This document shows, piece by piece, positions 1-5,765 of a DNA stretch of 5,765 nucleotides. The position numbers and the translations under genes are program-made. The DNA lies in the NCBI GenBank assembly GCA_029931995.1, contig JAOZQX010000105.1:1-5765 (forward strand). The letters are read 5' to 3'. How positions within the stretch are numbered: the stretch's first letter is position 1; each line of letters starts with the position of its first letter. Origin of the DNA: Bacteroidales bacterium (GTDB lineage: Bacteria > Bacteroidota > Bacteroidia > Bacteroidales > GCA-2711565). Under the pieces are notes generated by a model. That model searched no databases. It was not told where the DNA came from and was given only the letters and a program-made list of their open reading frames with translations.

Positions 1-2
1 AA

Positions 3-1127
3 AAATCAATGAACATTTTACCTGCACAGTTTTTTCCACGAGCAACAGAACACATTCCACATATGATTGCAATGATCGAAATTCTTATCAAAAAAAATTG
101 TGCTTATGAAAGTAATGGAAATGTTTTTTTTGATGTAGCAAAATTTGAAGATTATGGAAAATTATCAGGAAATACTCTTGAAGGACTGGAAGTTGGTTCT
201 CGTCTATCTGAACCACATCCTGACAAGAAAAATCAATGGGATTTTGCACTATGGCTCAAGGCCGACGATAGTCATATTATGAAATGGGACTCTCCATGGT
301 CTACTGGCTATCCTGGATGGCACATTGAATGTTCTGCTATGAGCATGGAGTATTTAGGAACAACTTTTGATATTCACACAGGTGGTGAAGATAACATCTT
401 TCCACATCATGAAGCAGAAATTGCACAATCGCAAATTGCCAATGGAAAACAATCGGTAAAATATTGGATACATAATAATATGGTTACCCTGAACGGACAA
501 AAAATGGGTAAATCACTGGGTAATGCTATTGATTTACAAGCTGCATTTACTGGCAATCATAAATTAATGGAGCAGTCATACAGTCCAATGACTATCCGGT
601 TTTTTATTTTGCAGGCCCATTATCGCTCTACTTTAGATTTTTCAAACAAAGCTTTGCAGGCTGCCGAAAAGGGATTGGAAAGATTACTGAAAGCAATAGA
701 AACGCTGAATAATCTTAAGGCCGGCAACAAATCTGATTTCGATGTGCAAGAATTAAAACAGAAATGTTATACAGCCATGAATGACGATTTCAATAGTCCG
801 ATCGCCATTGCTAACTTGTTTGATGGCGTACGCTGGATCAACTCTATAAACGATAGAAAAGCAAGTTTGAAAGCCGAAGATATTGAACTATTGAAAAAAC
901 TTTATAATGATTTTGTTTTTGATATTTTGGGTTTAAAATCAGAAGAAACAGCTAGTGAAAATGATGAATTAGTTGATGGTGTAATGAATACACTTTTAGC
1001 GCTCAGAAAAGATGCCAAGCAAAATAAAGATTGGAGTACGGCTGATAAAATCAGAGACGAATTAGGCAAGCTAAATATCGTGATTAAAGATACTAAAGAT
1101 GGAGCCTCTTGGGAGGTGAAAGAATAA
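3..1127 (+). CDS. cysS: Cysteinyl-tRNA synthetase, 5'-truncated by window edge
   Basis: This is the cytoplasmic class I aminoacyl-tRNA synthetase that charges tRNA-Cys with cysteine. The frame is open to the left edge. The ATG at 9 is internal: it lies just before the conserved PRATEHI segment, and the N-terminal part with the HIGH motif and first zinc cysteine, roughly 100-120 residues, is upstream. Counting from that Met, the visible signatures are WHIECS with Cys108, and FPHHEAE with His133 and Glu137. Their spacing matches the E. coli zinc ligands Cys209, His234 and Glu238. The KMSKS loop appears as KMGKS at residues 165-169 (bases 501-515), followed by LGN. The C-terminal part has the helical anticodon-binding region and a typical ending (ADKIRDELGKLNIVIKDTKDG). 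The stop is TAA, and a hairpin terminator follows 22 bases later. Nothing suggests inactivation. Confidence 0.97.
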   Translation, partial: KSMNILPAQFFPRATEHIPHMIAMIEILIKKNCAYESNGNVFFDVAKFEDYGKLSGNTLEGLEVGSRLSEPHPDKKNQWDFALWLKADDSHIMKWDSPWSTGYPGWHIECSAMSMEYLGTTFDIHTGGEDNIFPHHEAEIAQSQIANGKQSVKYWIHNNMVTLNGQKMGKSLGNAIDLQAAFTGNHKLMEQSYSPMTIRFFILQAHYRSTLDFSNKALQAAEKGLERLLKAIETLNNLKAGNKSDFDVQELKQKCYTAMNDDFNSPIAIANLFDGVRWINSINDRKASLKAEDIELLKKLYNDFVFDILGLKSEETASENDELVDGVMNTLLALRKDAKQNKDWSTADKIRDELGKLNIVIKDTKDGASWEVKE

Positions 1128-1149
1128 AATAAACCTGAAAATAAGCCTT

Positions 1150-1179
1150 AAAAACCCACAACTTAAGTTGTGGGTTTTT
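1150..1179. terminator. Bidirectional intrinsic terminator between convergent genes
   Basis: A perfect 30-base palindrome has two 15-base arms, each an A5 or T5 tract joined to CCCACAACTT or its complement. It folds as a hairpin with GGG/CCC near the base and a T5 tract on the 3' side of either strand. It lies 22 bases after the cysS stop and 30 bases beyond the end of the minus-strand TPR gene, so it can terminate both convergent transcripts. Confidence 0.88.
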
Positions 1180-1209
1180 GGTATCTAGATGATTTAATAT
1201 TCTAAGAAG

Positions 1210-2178
1210 CTATAAATTGGATAAAGCTTTCTTTGCTTCTTTATGTTTAGGATCCAAAGCTAAAGCTGATTCGTATTCTTTTCTAGCCAAATCTTTTTTG
1301 CCTTTGTTTTCGTAAACCATTCCCAAGCGCCAATGTGCTGATGCATGTGAAGGGTTCGTTTTTGAAGGTTCTGTTTTTAAATAAATATTTAAACATTCAA
1401 CAGCTTTTTCCAGATTGGTATTATAAAGAGCGCCCATTCTTCCAATTCTATAATATGCATACAAATATGAAGTATCAGTTTTTATTGTCTTTTCATACAT
1501 ATCTAAAGCTTTCTCATAGTCCTCTTTTTCATCTTCATATAAAATTCCCAAACTCCAATACAAGTCTGAATTTTCAGGATATTTATCAATGGCTGACAAA
1601 TACTCTTTTACAGCCATATCATAATTCTCCTCGTATTTATATATTTCGGCATAAATGCTTAACCCCTTTAGTATATCAAGTTTTTTAATTTCAACAGCTT
1701 GTTCTTTTGCTTTTTCCAAGCTACCTCCCATAATTCCCGGCGCATTTAAATAATACATTGCTAAATTTAAACGGGCATCTAAATTATTTGAATCAAGATC
1801 AATCGCTGTAATGAGTCCATTTTTCATTTTTTTGGCATAACGAGTAGCTTTAAAAATTGATGCCTCTTGAACTTTCGCACCATAAACTATAGCCAACCAA
1901 AAATGATAGTTTGAGTTTTGTTCTTTCAATTCAACTGCATATTCAAGTTTGTCAATAGCTTCATCATAATTTTCCTCTTCCAATAAAACCCGAGCTAAAT
2001 ATGAAAGGGCTATATCATTTTCTGGATTAGCCTTTATGATATATTCGAAAACTTCTTTAGCTTCCGTATATTTTTCTTTATCAAACAGTTCAATGCCTTT
2101 ATCAATATGTGGTTCACTGGCCTGACTTCCTGCCGGAATGATAAAAGCCATAATAATTAAAAGAATTAGATTACGCAT
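1210..2178 (-). CDS. Exported tetratricopeptide-repeat protein
   Basis: This 322-residue protein probably acts as a periplasmic or secreted protein-interaction scaffold; its partner is unknown. Residues 1-20 form a classical signal peptide, with a short basic start (MRN), a hydrophobic core at about 4-14 and a likely cleavage after AGSQA. There is no lipobox cysteine. TPR-like helix pairs fill the rest, clearest at about 24-57, 58-90, 173-205, 206-236, 239-270 and 281-315 (for example YWSLGILYEDEKEDYEKALD and the last repeat ending ALALDPKHKEAKKAL). A less regular middle part contains NAPGIMGGSLEKAKEQ (145-160). A P-G-x-x-G-G-x-x-x-K-A element of this kind occurs in other exported bacterial TPR proteins, as far as I recall. 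The ATG is preceded by an A-rich leader without a Shine-Dalgarno. The gene is transcribed away from the metal operon, so a functional link is not implied. Confidence 0.85.
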   Translation of the reverse strand: MRNLILLIIMAFIIPAGSQASEPHIDKGIELFDKEKYTEAKEVFEYIIKANPENDIALSYLARVLLEEENYDEAIDKLEYAVELKEQNSNYHFWLAIVYGAKVQEASIFKATRYAKKMKNGLITAIDLDSNNLDARLNLAMYYLNAPGIMGGSLEKAKEQAVEIKKLDILKGLSIYAEIYKYEENYDMAVKEYLSAIDKYPENSDLYWSLGILYEDEKEDYEKALDMYEKTIKTDTSYLYAYYRIGRMGALYNTNLEKAVECLNIYLKTEPSKTNPSHASAHWRLGMVYENKGKKDLARKEYESALALDPKHKEAKKALSNL

Positions 2179-2210
2179 AGTTTTGGTTTATATGTTAAAA
2201 CAATTAGTAT

Positions 2211-2226
2211 AACCAATTAATTGGTT
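2211..2226. repeat. 16-bp perfect palindrome, candidate operator
   Basis: AACCAATTAATTGGTT is a perfect inverted repeat centred at 2218/2219, about 33 bases upstream of the TPR gene start. Its position in the leader or promoter of that gene fits a dimeric regulator site. I do not recognise the motif, so the regulatory role is inference. Confidence 0.4.
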
Positions 2227-2250
2227 TGGAAATAAAGACGTTTGAAAATA

Positions 2251-2302
2251 TTAAAAGGTTACAATAAATATTATATATTATGTTAAGGAGTAAGCCTTTT
2301 AA
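2251..2302. repeat. Imperfect 12-bp inverted repeat with 27-base loop
   Basis: TTAAAAGGTTAC at 2251-2262 pairs with GTAAGCCTTTTAA at 2290-2302, with G2294 as a single bulge. The loop (2263-2289) is almost pure A/T and can pair weakly within itself. It lies between the divergent TPR gene and the metal operon. No strong T-tract follows on either strand, so it is not a convincing terminator. It could be a leader structure, a regulator site or chance in AT-rich DNA. Confidence 0.4.
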
Positions 2303-2394
2303 AGCCAAAATTTAAGCTGCGAATTTGTGATAAGACAAAGGAAATATTGCGAATCAATTTATTTTCATCTAGTTTATAAAAAAATGCAGTTTTA

Positions 2395-2436
2395 GCACAG
2401 ATGTTTATTTTGTGCATAATAATTTAATTACATTTG
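2395..2436 (+). promoter_or_regulatory. Candidate Bacteroidota promoter of the metal operon, with overlapping inverted repeat
   Basis: TACATTTG at 2429-2436 matches the Bacteroidota -7 element TAnnTTTG exactly. A TTG at 2410-2412, within TTTTG, could be the -33 element, though the 16-base gap is slightly shorter than the usual 17-23. Transcription would begin near 2443, leaving a leader of about 20 bases before the TTG start at 2464. An inverted repeat, GCACA (2395-2399) and TGTGC (2411-2415), overlaps the -33 element and is placed where a repressor could act. A zinc-responsive repressor of the Fur/Zur type would be logical but is not shown by the sequence. Confidence 0.5.
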
Positions 2437-2463
2437 TGAACTCAACATCAAACATTTAAACGA

Positions 2464-2832
2464 TTGAAGTATTTTCGGCAACATATTAAATATTTGTTCC
2501 TGCTAATTTTCCCGGCTGTTTGTATCTTGTTTTACAATACAGTAATAAATATCCATTCCCATCAATTGGATGGAAATATTATTACGCACGCCCATCCATT
2601 CACCAAAAATTCAGAAACCTCTTCTCCTTTTCAAAGCCATCAACACACCACAGTTGAGTTCTTTCTTTTAAACAAGGTTTTCTATCTTTTTGCTACTATT
2701 ATTATTTGTATTGCAGCATTTAAAATATTTCTGTCTTTTCAAAACAAGACCCGACTAATAATACCTATATCGCCCATTCGGGAATCTTTTCCTTCGTTTG
2801 ATAAATCAAGAGCTCCGCCTTTATATTTCTAA
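2464..2832 (+). CDS. Small membrane protein with three H-x-H motifs, first gene of metal operon
   Basis: This 122-residue protein has no function I can name with certainty. A hydrophobic helix at about 8-28 is followed by a polar loop (29-64) and a second helix at about 66-91, then a short tail ending RAPPLYF. The loop carries six histidines in three H-x-H pairs: HSH 31-33, HAH 42-44 and HQH 59-61. These are well suited to bind zinc or a similar metal and are probably on the periplasmic side. The start is TTG; the frame has a stop at 2437-2439 and no ATG before the first helix, so TTG at 2464 is the first usable start. No Shine-Dalgarno is present. The gene directly follows the candidate promoter and lies 103 bases before the barrel gene. 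A metal-handling accessory, chaperone or sensor is inferred from the histidines and neighbours. I recall similar short His-rich proteins in Bacteroidota but cannot give a family name. Confidence 0.72.
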   Translation: MKYFRQHIKYLFLLIFPAVCILFYNTVINIHSHQLDGNIITHAHPFTKNSETSSPFQSHQHTTVEFFLLNKVFYLFATIIICIAAFKIFLSFQNKTRLIIPISPIRESFPSFDKSRAPPLYF

Positions 2833-2872
2833 TTTTAAACTTTTATTACCCATTAAATTATTGAGTTTTTTT

Positions 2873-2888
2873 ATATGGATTTCCATAT
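2873..2888. repeat. Small inverted repeat before the barrel gene
   Basis: ATATGGA and TCCATAT flank a TT centre, making a 7-bp-arm inverted repeat in the 103-base gap between the His-rich protein gene and the barrel gene. A stretch of seven T precedes it. It could be an operator or an RNA hairpin that adjusts expression within the operon. It is short and AT-rich, so chance is possible. I see no good TAnnTTTG match between it and the ATG at 2936; the closest is TAATTTTC near 2909. Confidence 0.3.
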
Positions 2889-2935
2889 CTGAAAACATAT
2901 TAGAATTATAATTTTCATCAAACAATTAAAATTAA

Positions 2936-4282
2936 ATGAAGCTAAAAAGATTATTAACAATACTACTACTGGTAGTATTTACCTCTCATTTTTTATATTC
3001 GCAAAACAATGAAAATACAGCGGTTAACGAAGAGGTAGAATTACTAAAAAAAGAATTGCAAGATTTAAAACAAGCTCAAAATATAAAGCTTGATCAGCTC
3101 GAAAAATTAATACAATCCATTAAGGAAAAAATTGAGAGTAAAGAGCAGGAAGATGAATTCGCTAAATTACTTGAACAAGCTAATCAATTGGGGGCTCAAA
3201 AAGCAAAAGAAAAATCAAACATTTCCAAAAAATTTCACAGCGGGGTTCGAAAACAACAGGGATTGAATCCTAATATTAGTTTGGGGGGAGATTTCTTTGC
3301 AGGAGTCAGTTCTTCTGATGATAAATTTATCAATGAAGGTAGCAATTTTTCGTATGGGAATAATGGTTTTCATATACGTGAAACCGAAATAGCATTGGTT
3401 GCTCCACTCGATCCTTATACTAGAGGAAAAGCTTTTTTCTCAATAACTAAAAGAGGCATTTCTATTGAAGAAGCGTATATGGAATTATTAAATCTACCCT
3501 TGAATATGAACTTAAAAGCAGGAGTTTTTTATGCAGAATTTGGAGCATTAAATCGCCATCATGATCATGCCCTTCCTCAATTTGATCGACCTCGGGCATT
3601 GGTAAATTATTTTAGTAATTTAGGTCTTGGAGGAACAGGAATGGCAGCAAATTTCATGCTCCCAAGCTTATTATTTTCTGATGCCAGTTCCCTTGATATT
3701 TCAATAATTAATGGAGGAAATGGAGTTAGTTTCACTAATGAAGGGAAAAAGCGATTACTATATGTCGGGCACTGGAAAAACTATTACGACCTCAATAAAA
3801 ACAGTTATTTCGAATTTAGTTTAAATGGTGTAGTTGGCAAAAATGATAGCACCGGAAAATACAATTCATACGTTAGCAGTTTGGGCTTAACCTATAAATG
3901 GACGCCTGTTGGCAGAGAAAAATATCGCACGCTGGATTGGAAAACAGAATTGTTTTATGGCGTTTATGAAACCCCAACACATGATGTAATCAGTCGGGGA
4001 TTTTACAGCTCTATTCAAAACAAATTTAATAGCCGTTTATGGGGAAGTTTACGTGTGGGGTATTCTGAATTGCCCTACGATAACAGCCAATCGGAATGGG
4101 ATTTTACGGCCACTTTAGATTTTTGGCAGAGTGAGTTTGTTTTCTTCCGCTTACAATATCAACATAACAGACGAGATATAATAAATATGAGGCAGCTCCC
4201 TAACATGGAACTTCCCTCTGATCACAGTATTATTTTACAAATCAGTTGGGCCATGGGGCCACACAAACACGAAGCATACTAA
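2936..4282 (+). CDS. Outer-membrane beta-barrel with N-terminal coiled coil, putative metal-uptake porin
   Basis: This 448-residue protein is predicted to be an outer-membrane channel for a divalent metal, probably zinc. A signal peptide covers residues 1-22 (core about 5-15, likely cleavage after LYS). Residues 31-96 are rich in K, E, L and Q with heptad-like spacing, a predicted periplasmic coiled coil. From about 111 the sequence alternates polar and hydrophobic or aromatic residues as in beta-strands, starting with NISLGGDFFAG and ending in a strand (SIILQISWAMG) plus a short tail GPHKHEAY. No TonB box or plug domain is visible, so a TonB-independent porin is more likely than a TonB receptor. 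The segment NRHHDHALPQFDRP (206-219) and the following GLGGTG and LP resemble, from memory, a barrel family encoded beside zinc ABC transporters. The His clusters at 208-211 and 443-445 could contact metal. The znuA-like gene follows after 23 bases. Barrel class is confident; substrate is inferred. Confidence 0.8.
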   Translation: MKLKRLLTILLLVVFTSHFLYSQNNENTAVNEEVELLKKELQDLKQAQNIKLDQLEKLIQSIKEKIESKEQEDEFAKLLEQANQLGAQKAKEKSNISKKFHSGVRKQQGLNPNISLGGDFFAGVSSSDDKFINEGSNFSYGNNGFHIRETEIALVAPLDPYTRGKAFFSITKRGISIEEAYMELLNLPLNMNLKAGVFYAEFGALNRHHDHALPQFDRPRALVNYFSNLGLGGTGMAANFMLPSLLFSDASSLDISIINGGNGVSFTNEGKKRLLYVGHWKNYYDLNKNSYFEFSLNGVVGKNDSTGKYNSYVSSLGLTYKWTPVGREKYRTLDWKTELFYGVYETPTHDVISRGFYSSIQNKFNSRLWGSLRVGYSELPYDNSQSEWDFTATLDFWQSEFVFFRLQYQHNRRDIINMRQLPNMELPSDHSIILQISWAMGPHKHEAY

Positions 4283-4305
4283 TCCAATTATTAATACTAT
4301 AAACA

Positions 4306-5352
4306 ATGAAAACAATTATAAAATACTCAGTGCTTGCAACAATATTTACACTCTTTTTTGTAAACGTTCAAGCTAAATCTGCATCCGCTGCAGAACCCTT
4401 AAAAATTATTTGTTCATTTTCTGATTATGCAAGCATTGCCAAAGAAATCGTTCAAGATAAAGGAACTGTTCAGTTTATCGCGTCTGGTGAACAAGACCCA
4501 CATTTTGTACCACCCAAACCAAGTTTTGCTATGCAGCTAAAAAAGGCAGATCTCTGGATTACAACCGGTATGGATTTAGAAGGATGGTCGTCAACCTTAT
4601 TAGATAAAGCCAGAAATAAAAAGATTATGGATGGGGCTATTGGTTTTGTTTCGGTTTCGGATGGAGTAAAAATACTTCATAAAGTTGAAAAAGGAGATCG
4701 CACCGAAGGTGATGTTCACCTTATGGGAAATCCTCACATTACAACCGGGCCTTTGAATTGGAAGAATATTGCTCACAATATCACCATTGGCTTAATGAAG
4801 GTTGACCCGGAAAACAGAGCGTTTTATGAGGAAAACAGAGATGCTTTCTGTAAACATGTTGATGTTTCTTTATTTGGTGAAGAGCTTGTTACTATGTTTG
4901 GTGGTGAAATGCTAAGTAAAATGCTTGAGAATAAAACCTTATTTACTTTTCTTGATAAAGAATATAAAGGAAGCAAATTAAGTGATAAACTCGGTGGTTG
5001 GCTTAAAAAAGCAATGCCATTTAGAGATAAAAAAATCATTGCCTATCATAAAAACTGGGCCTATTTCTGCGAAACTTTTGGTCTTGATATTATCGGGTTT
5101 ATTGAACCAAAACCGGGTATTCCTCCTTCAGCGAAACATGTTCAACACATGATAAATTTAATCGACGACCAAGAAATTAAAATCATGCTTGTAGCAAGTT
5201 ATTTCGAAAAAAAATCGCCCAAAATGATTGAAGACAAAACCGGAATTCACGCTCTTTTCTTACCCTTGTTTGTAAATGGGGTGGAGGAAGTTCAAAACAA
5301 TTTTCAATTGATTAACTACTGGATTGAAAACATTAATTCGAATATAAAATAG
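4306..5352 (+). CDS. znuA: Metal ABC transporter substrate-binding protein (ZnuA/TroA family)
   Basis: This 348-residue periplasmic protein captures a divalent metal and delivers it to the ABC permease encoded next. Residues 1-29 form a signal peptide (core about 8-21, cleavage near AKSASAA); no lipobox cysteine follows, so it is likely soluble. Family motifs are EQDPHF with His66, GNPHI with His144, and AYHKNWAY with His248, which correspond to the three histidine ligands of the family. His138 in DVHLMGNPH is an additional conserved-looking histidine. GFIEPKPGIPPS (264-275) marks the subfamily. I could not place a fourth acidic ligand with confidence. The long His-rich loop of E. coli ZnuA is absent. 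A three-histidine site favours zinc over manganese, so the symbol reflects probable zinc use. Residues about 200-235 look like an insertion compared with small TroA proteins. The start ATG has an A/T-rich leader; the permease begins 5 bases after the TAG stop. Confidence 0.9.
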   Translation: MKTIIKYSVLATIFTLFFVNVQAKSASAAEPLKIICSFSDYASIAKEIVQDKGTVQFIASGEQDPHFVPPKPSFAMQLKKADLWITTGMDLEGWSSTLLDKARNKKIMDGAIGFVSVSDGVKILHKVEKGDRTEGDVHLMGNPHITTGPLNWKNIAHNITIGLMKVDPENRAFYEENRDAFCKHVDVSLFGEELVTMFGGEMLSKMLENKTLFTFLDKEYKGSKLSDKLGGWLKKAMPFRDKKIIAYHKNWAYFCETFGLDIIGFIEPKPGIPPSAKHVQHMINLIDDQEIKIMLVASYFEKKSPKMIEDKTGIHALFLPLFVNGVEEVQNNFQLINYWIENINSNIK

Positions 5353-5357
5353 ATGAT

Positions 5358-5639
5358 ATGATTGATAATTTAATTTTTCTTTCTGCACCTATTATTATGA
5401 GTATCCTGCTTGCCGGAATATTAAGTTATTTTGGGAATCATATACTGTCTAGGGGCATAATTTTTATAGATATAGCAGTTGCACAAATAGCTGCCTTGGG
5501 AACAATGATCGGCTTATTATTAGGCTTTGCTGAAGATTCATTTTCGATTGAGTTATCTTCCATTGGAACTGTTATGCGCACAAAGGCATTGTCTTCACTA
5601 TTTCCCGTTACTTTTGCCCACAATAATGACAATTTTTGA
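5358..5639 (+). pseudogene. znuB: Metal ABC transporter permease (ZnuB type), only N-terminal quarter before a sequence junction
   Basis: The intact protein would be the inner-membrane permease that passes metal from the ZnuA-like protein into the cytoplasm. Residues 1 to about 68 match the start of ABC-3 family permeases. A first helix lies at about 5-23, followed by the signature ILSRGIIFIDIAVAQIAALG (29-48) and a second helix to about 58. After ELSS (to base 5561) the similarity ends; the frame continues with non-membrane sequence (IGTVMRTKALSS onward) and stops at TGA 5637-5639. The family is normally about 260-300 residues, so about three quarters is missing. No other plus-strand frame to 5765 resumes a permease, so a simple frameshift does not explain the loss. 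The opposite strand beyond 5561 encodes an EpsI-like fragment instead. The gene is therefore either really disrupted or artificially joined. The ATG at 5358 is chosen because the one at 5353 hits a stop after two codons. Confidence 0.8.
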
Positions 5640-5765
5640 GACAATGTATCGGCATTTGCCTGATCATAGGATTGGAACCAATAGAGTACAAATTCTTTTT
5701 GTTGCCGAAGTTCTGCTTGCATCATCGAATAGGAAATATTTCTACCCGAATTAAGTGTTATTTTG
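5561..5765 (-). CDS. Fragment of EpsI-like (DUF3485) exosortase-associated protein
   Basis: The minus strand is open from the right edge. About 68 residues resemble the C-terminal part of EpsI/DUF3485 proteins, which accompany exosortases in exopolysaccharide export and protein sorting at the envelope. Visible signatures are LNSGRNIS, then QQKEFVLYWFQS with the YW-(Y/F)-Q motif, a lysine in LSQKLSLL, and TGNSEDNAFVRITVPM, corresponding to the family's D-x-A-x-V-R-x-x-x-P ending. The N-terminal part lies beyond the window. The C-terminal part is cut at about 5561, where the znuB reading begins on the other strand. The frame stays open to 5438, but that part is antisense to the permease motif and is not EpsI. 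Local GC (about 36% by hand count of 5581-5765) is like the rest of the window, so composition gives no sign of a foreign source. The assignment rests on recognised motifs only. Confidence 0.6.

Noticed and set aside
9..11. ATG at 9 as the true start of cysS
   Set aside because: The frame is open upstream, and the HIGH motif and first zinc cysteine that every CysRS needs would be missing.
1335..1688. A 117-codon plus-strand open frame
   Set aside because: It lies wholly antisense to the TPR gene, its product is low-complexity in aromatic, His and Leu residues without a recognisable motif, and the TPR gene explains the region.
2251..2302. The intergenic hairpin as an intrinsic terminator
   Set aside because: The stem is mostly A/T, the loop is 27 bases, and neither strand has a proper T-tract after the stem. 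There is also no gene ending next to it.
2179..2463. Search for a tRNA, riboswitch or CRISPR array in the divergent intergenic region
   Set aside because: No cloverleaf, no recognised riboswitch core and no regularly spaced repeats are visible; only the palindrome, the hairpin and the promoter candidate stand out.
4824..5039. A 71-codon minus-strand open frame
   Set aside because: It is antisense to the znuA-like gene, is rich in Ser and Leu, and has no motif; it is a chance frame.
5438..5560. Extension of the EpsI-like minus frame across the znuB region
   Set aside because: The extension is antisense to the permease signature at 5442-5501, so the open frame there is coincidental.
5527..5754. 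A 75-codon plus-strand frame past the znuB break, considered as a frameshifted continuation of the permease
   Set aside because: It has no membrane helices or ABC-3 motifs, and is explained as antisense of the EpsI-like fragment.

Overview
The window is AT-rich (about 35% GC by eye) and most likely comes from a member of the Bacteroidota. The translation starts lack Shine-Dalgarno sequences and have A/T-rich leaders instead. A good match to the Bacteroidota -7 promoter element (TAnnTTTG) precedes the metal-uptake operon. CysRS carries the KMGKS form of the KMSKS loop. The length and the abrupt last segment suggest a short, possibly metagenomic contig; that is an inference.

Layout. (1) Bases 1-1127 (+) hold the 3' three quarters of cysS, cysteinyl-tRNA synthetase, open at the left edge. 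(2) Bases 1150-1179 form a perfect 30-base palindrome with A and T tracts, a shared terminator between the convergent cysS and the next gene. (3) Bases 1210-2178 (-) encode an exported TPR protein. (4) Bases 2179-2463 are a divergent intergenic region with a 16-bp perfect palindrome, a longer imperfect hairpin and a candidate promoter. (5) Bases 2464 to about 5561 (+) are an apparent metal-uptake operon. It encodes a small two-helix membrane protein with three H-x-H motifs in its loop, an outer-membrane beta-barrel with an N-terminal coiled coil and His clusters, a ZnuA/TroA-type substrate-binding protein, and the first quarter of a ZnuB-type ABC permease. (6) From about 5561 to the right edge the permease similarity stops. 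The opposite strand instead encodes what looks like the C-terminal part of an EpsI-type (DUF3485) exosortase-associated protein.

How the genes work together. The operon reads as a route for a divalent metal, probably zinc, across both membranes: the barrel across the outer membrane, the binding protein in the periplasm, and the ABC permease across the inner membrane. The H-x-H protein would be a metal-handling or sensing accessory. The ATPase subunit is not in the window. The barrel and the H-x-H protein are the least characterised parts and the best candidates for new biology. The znuB/EpsI junction is either an assembly or amplification chimera or a genuine rearrangement that destroyed the permease, and it should be settled before the right end is trusted.
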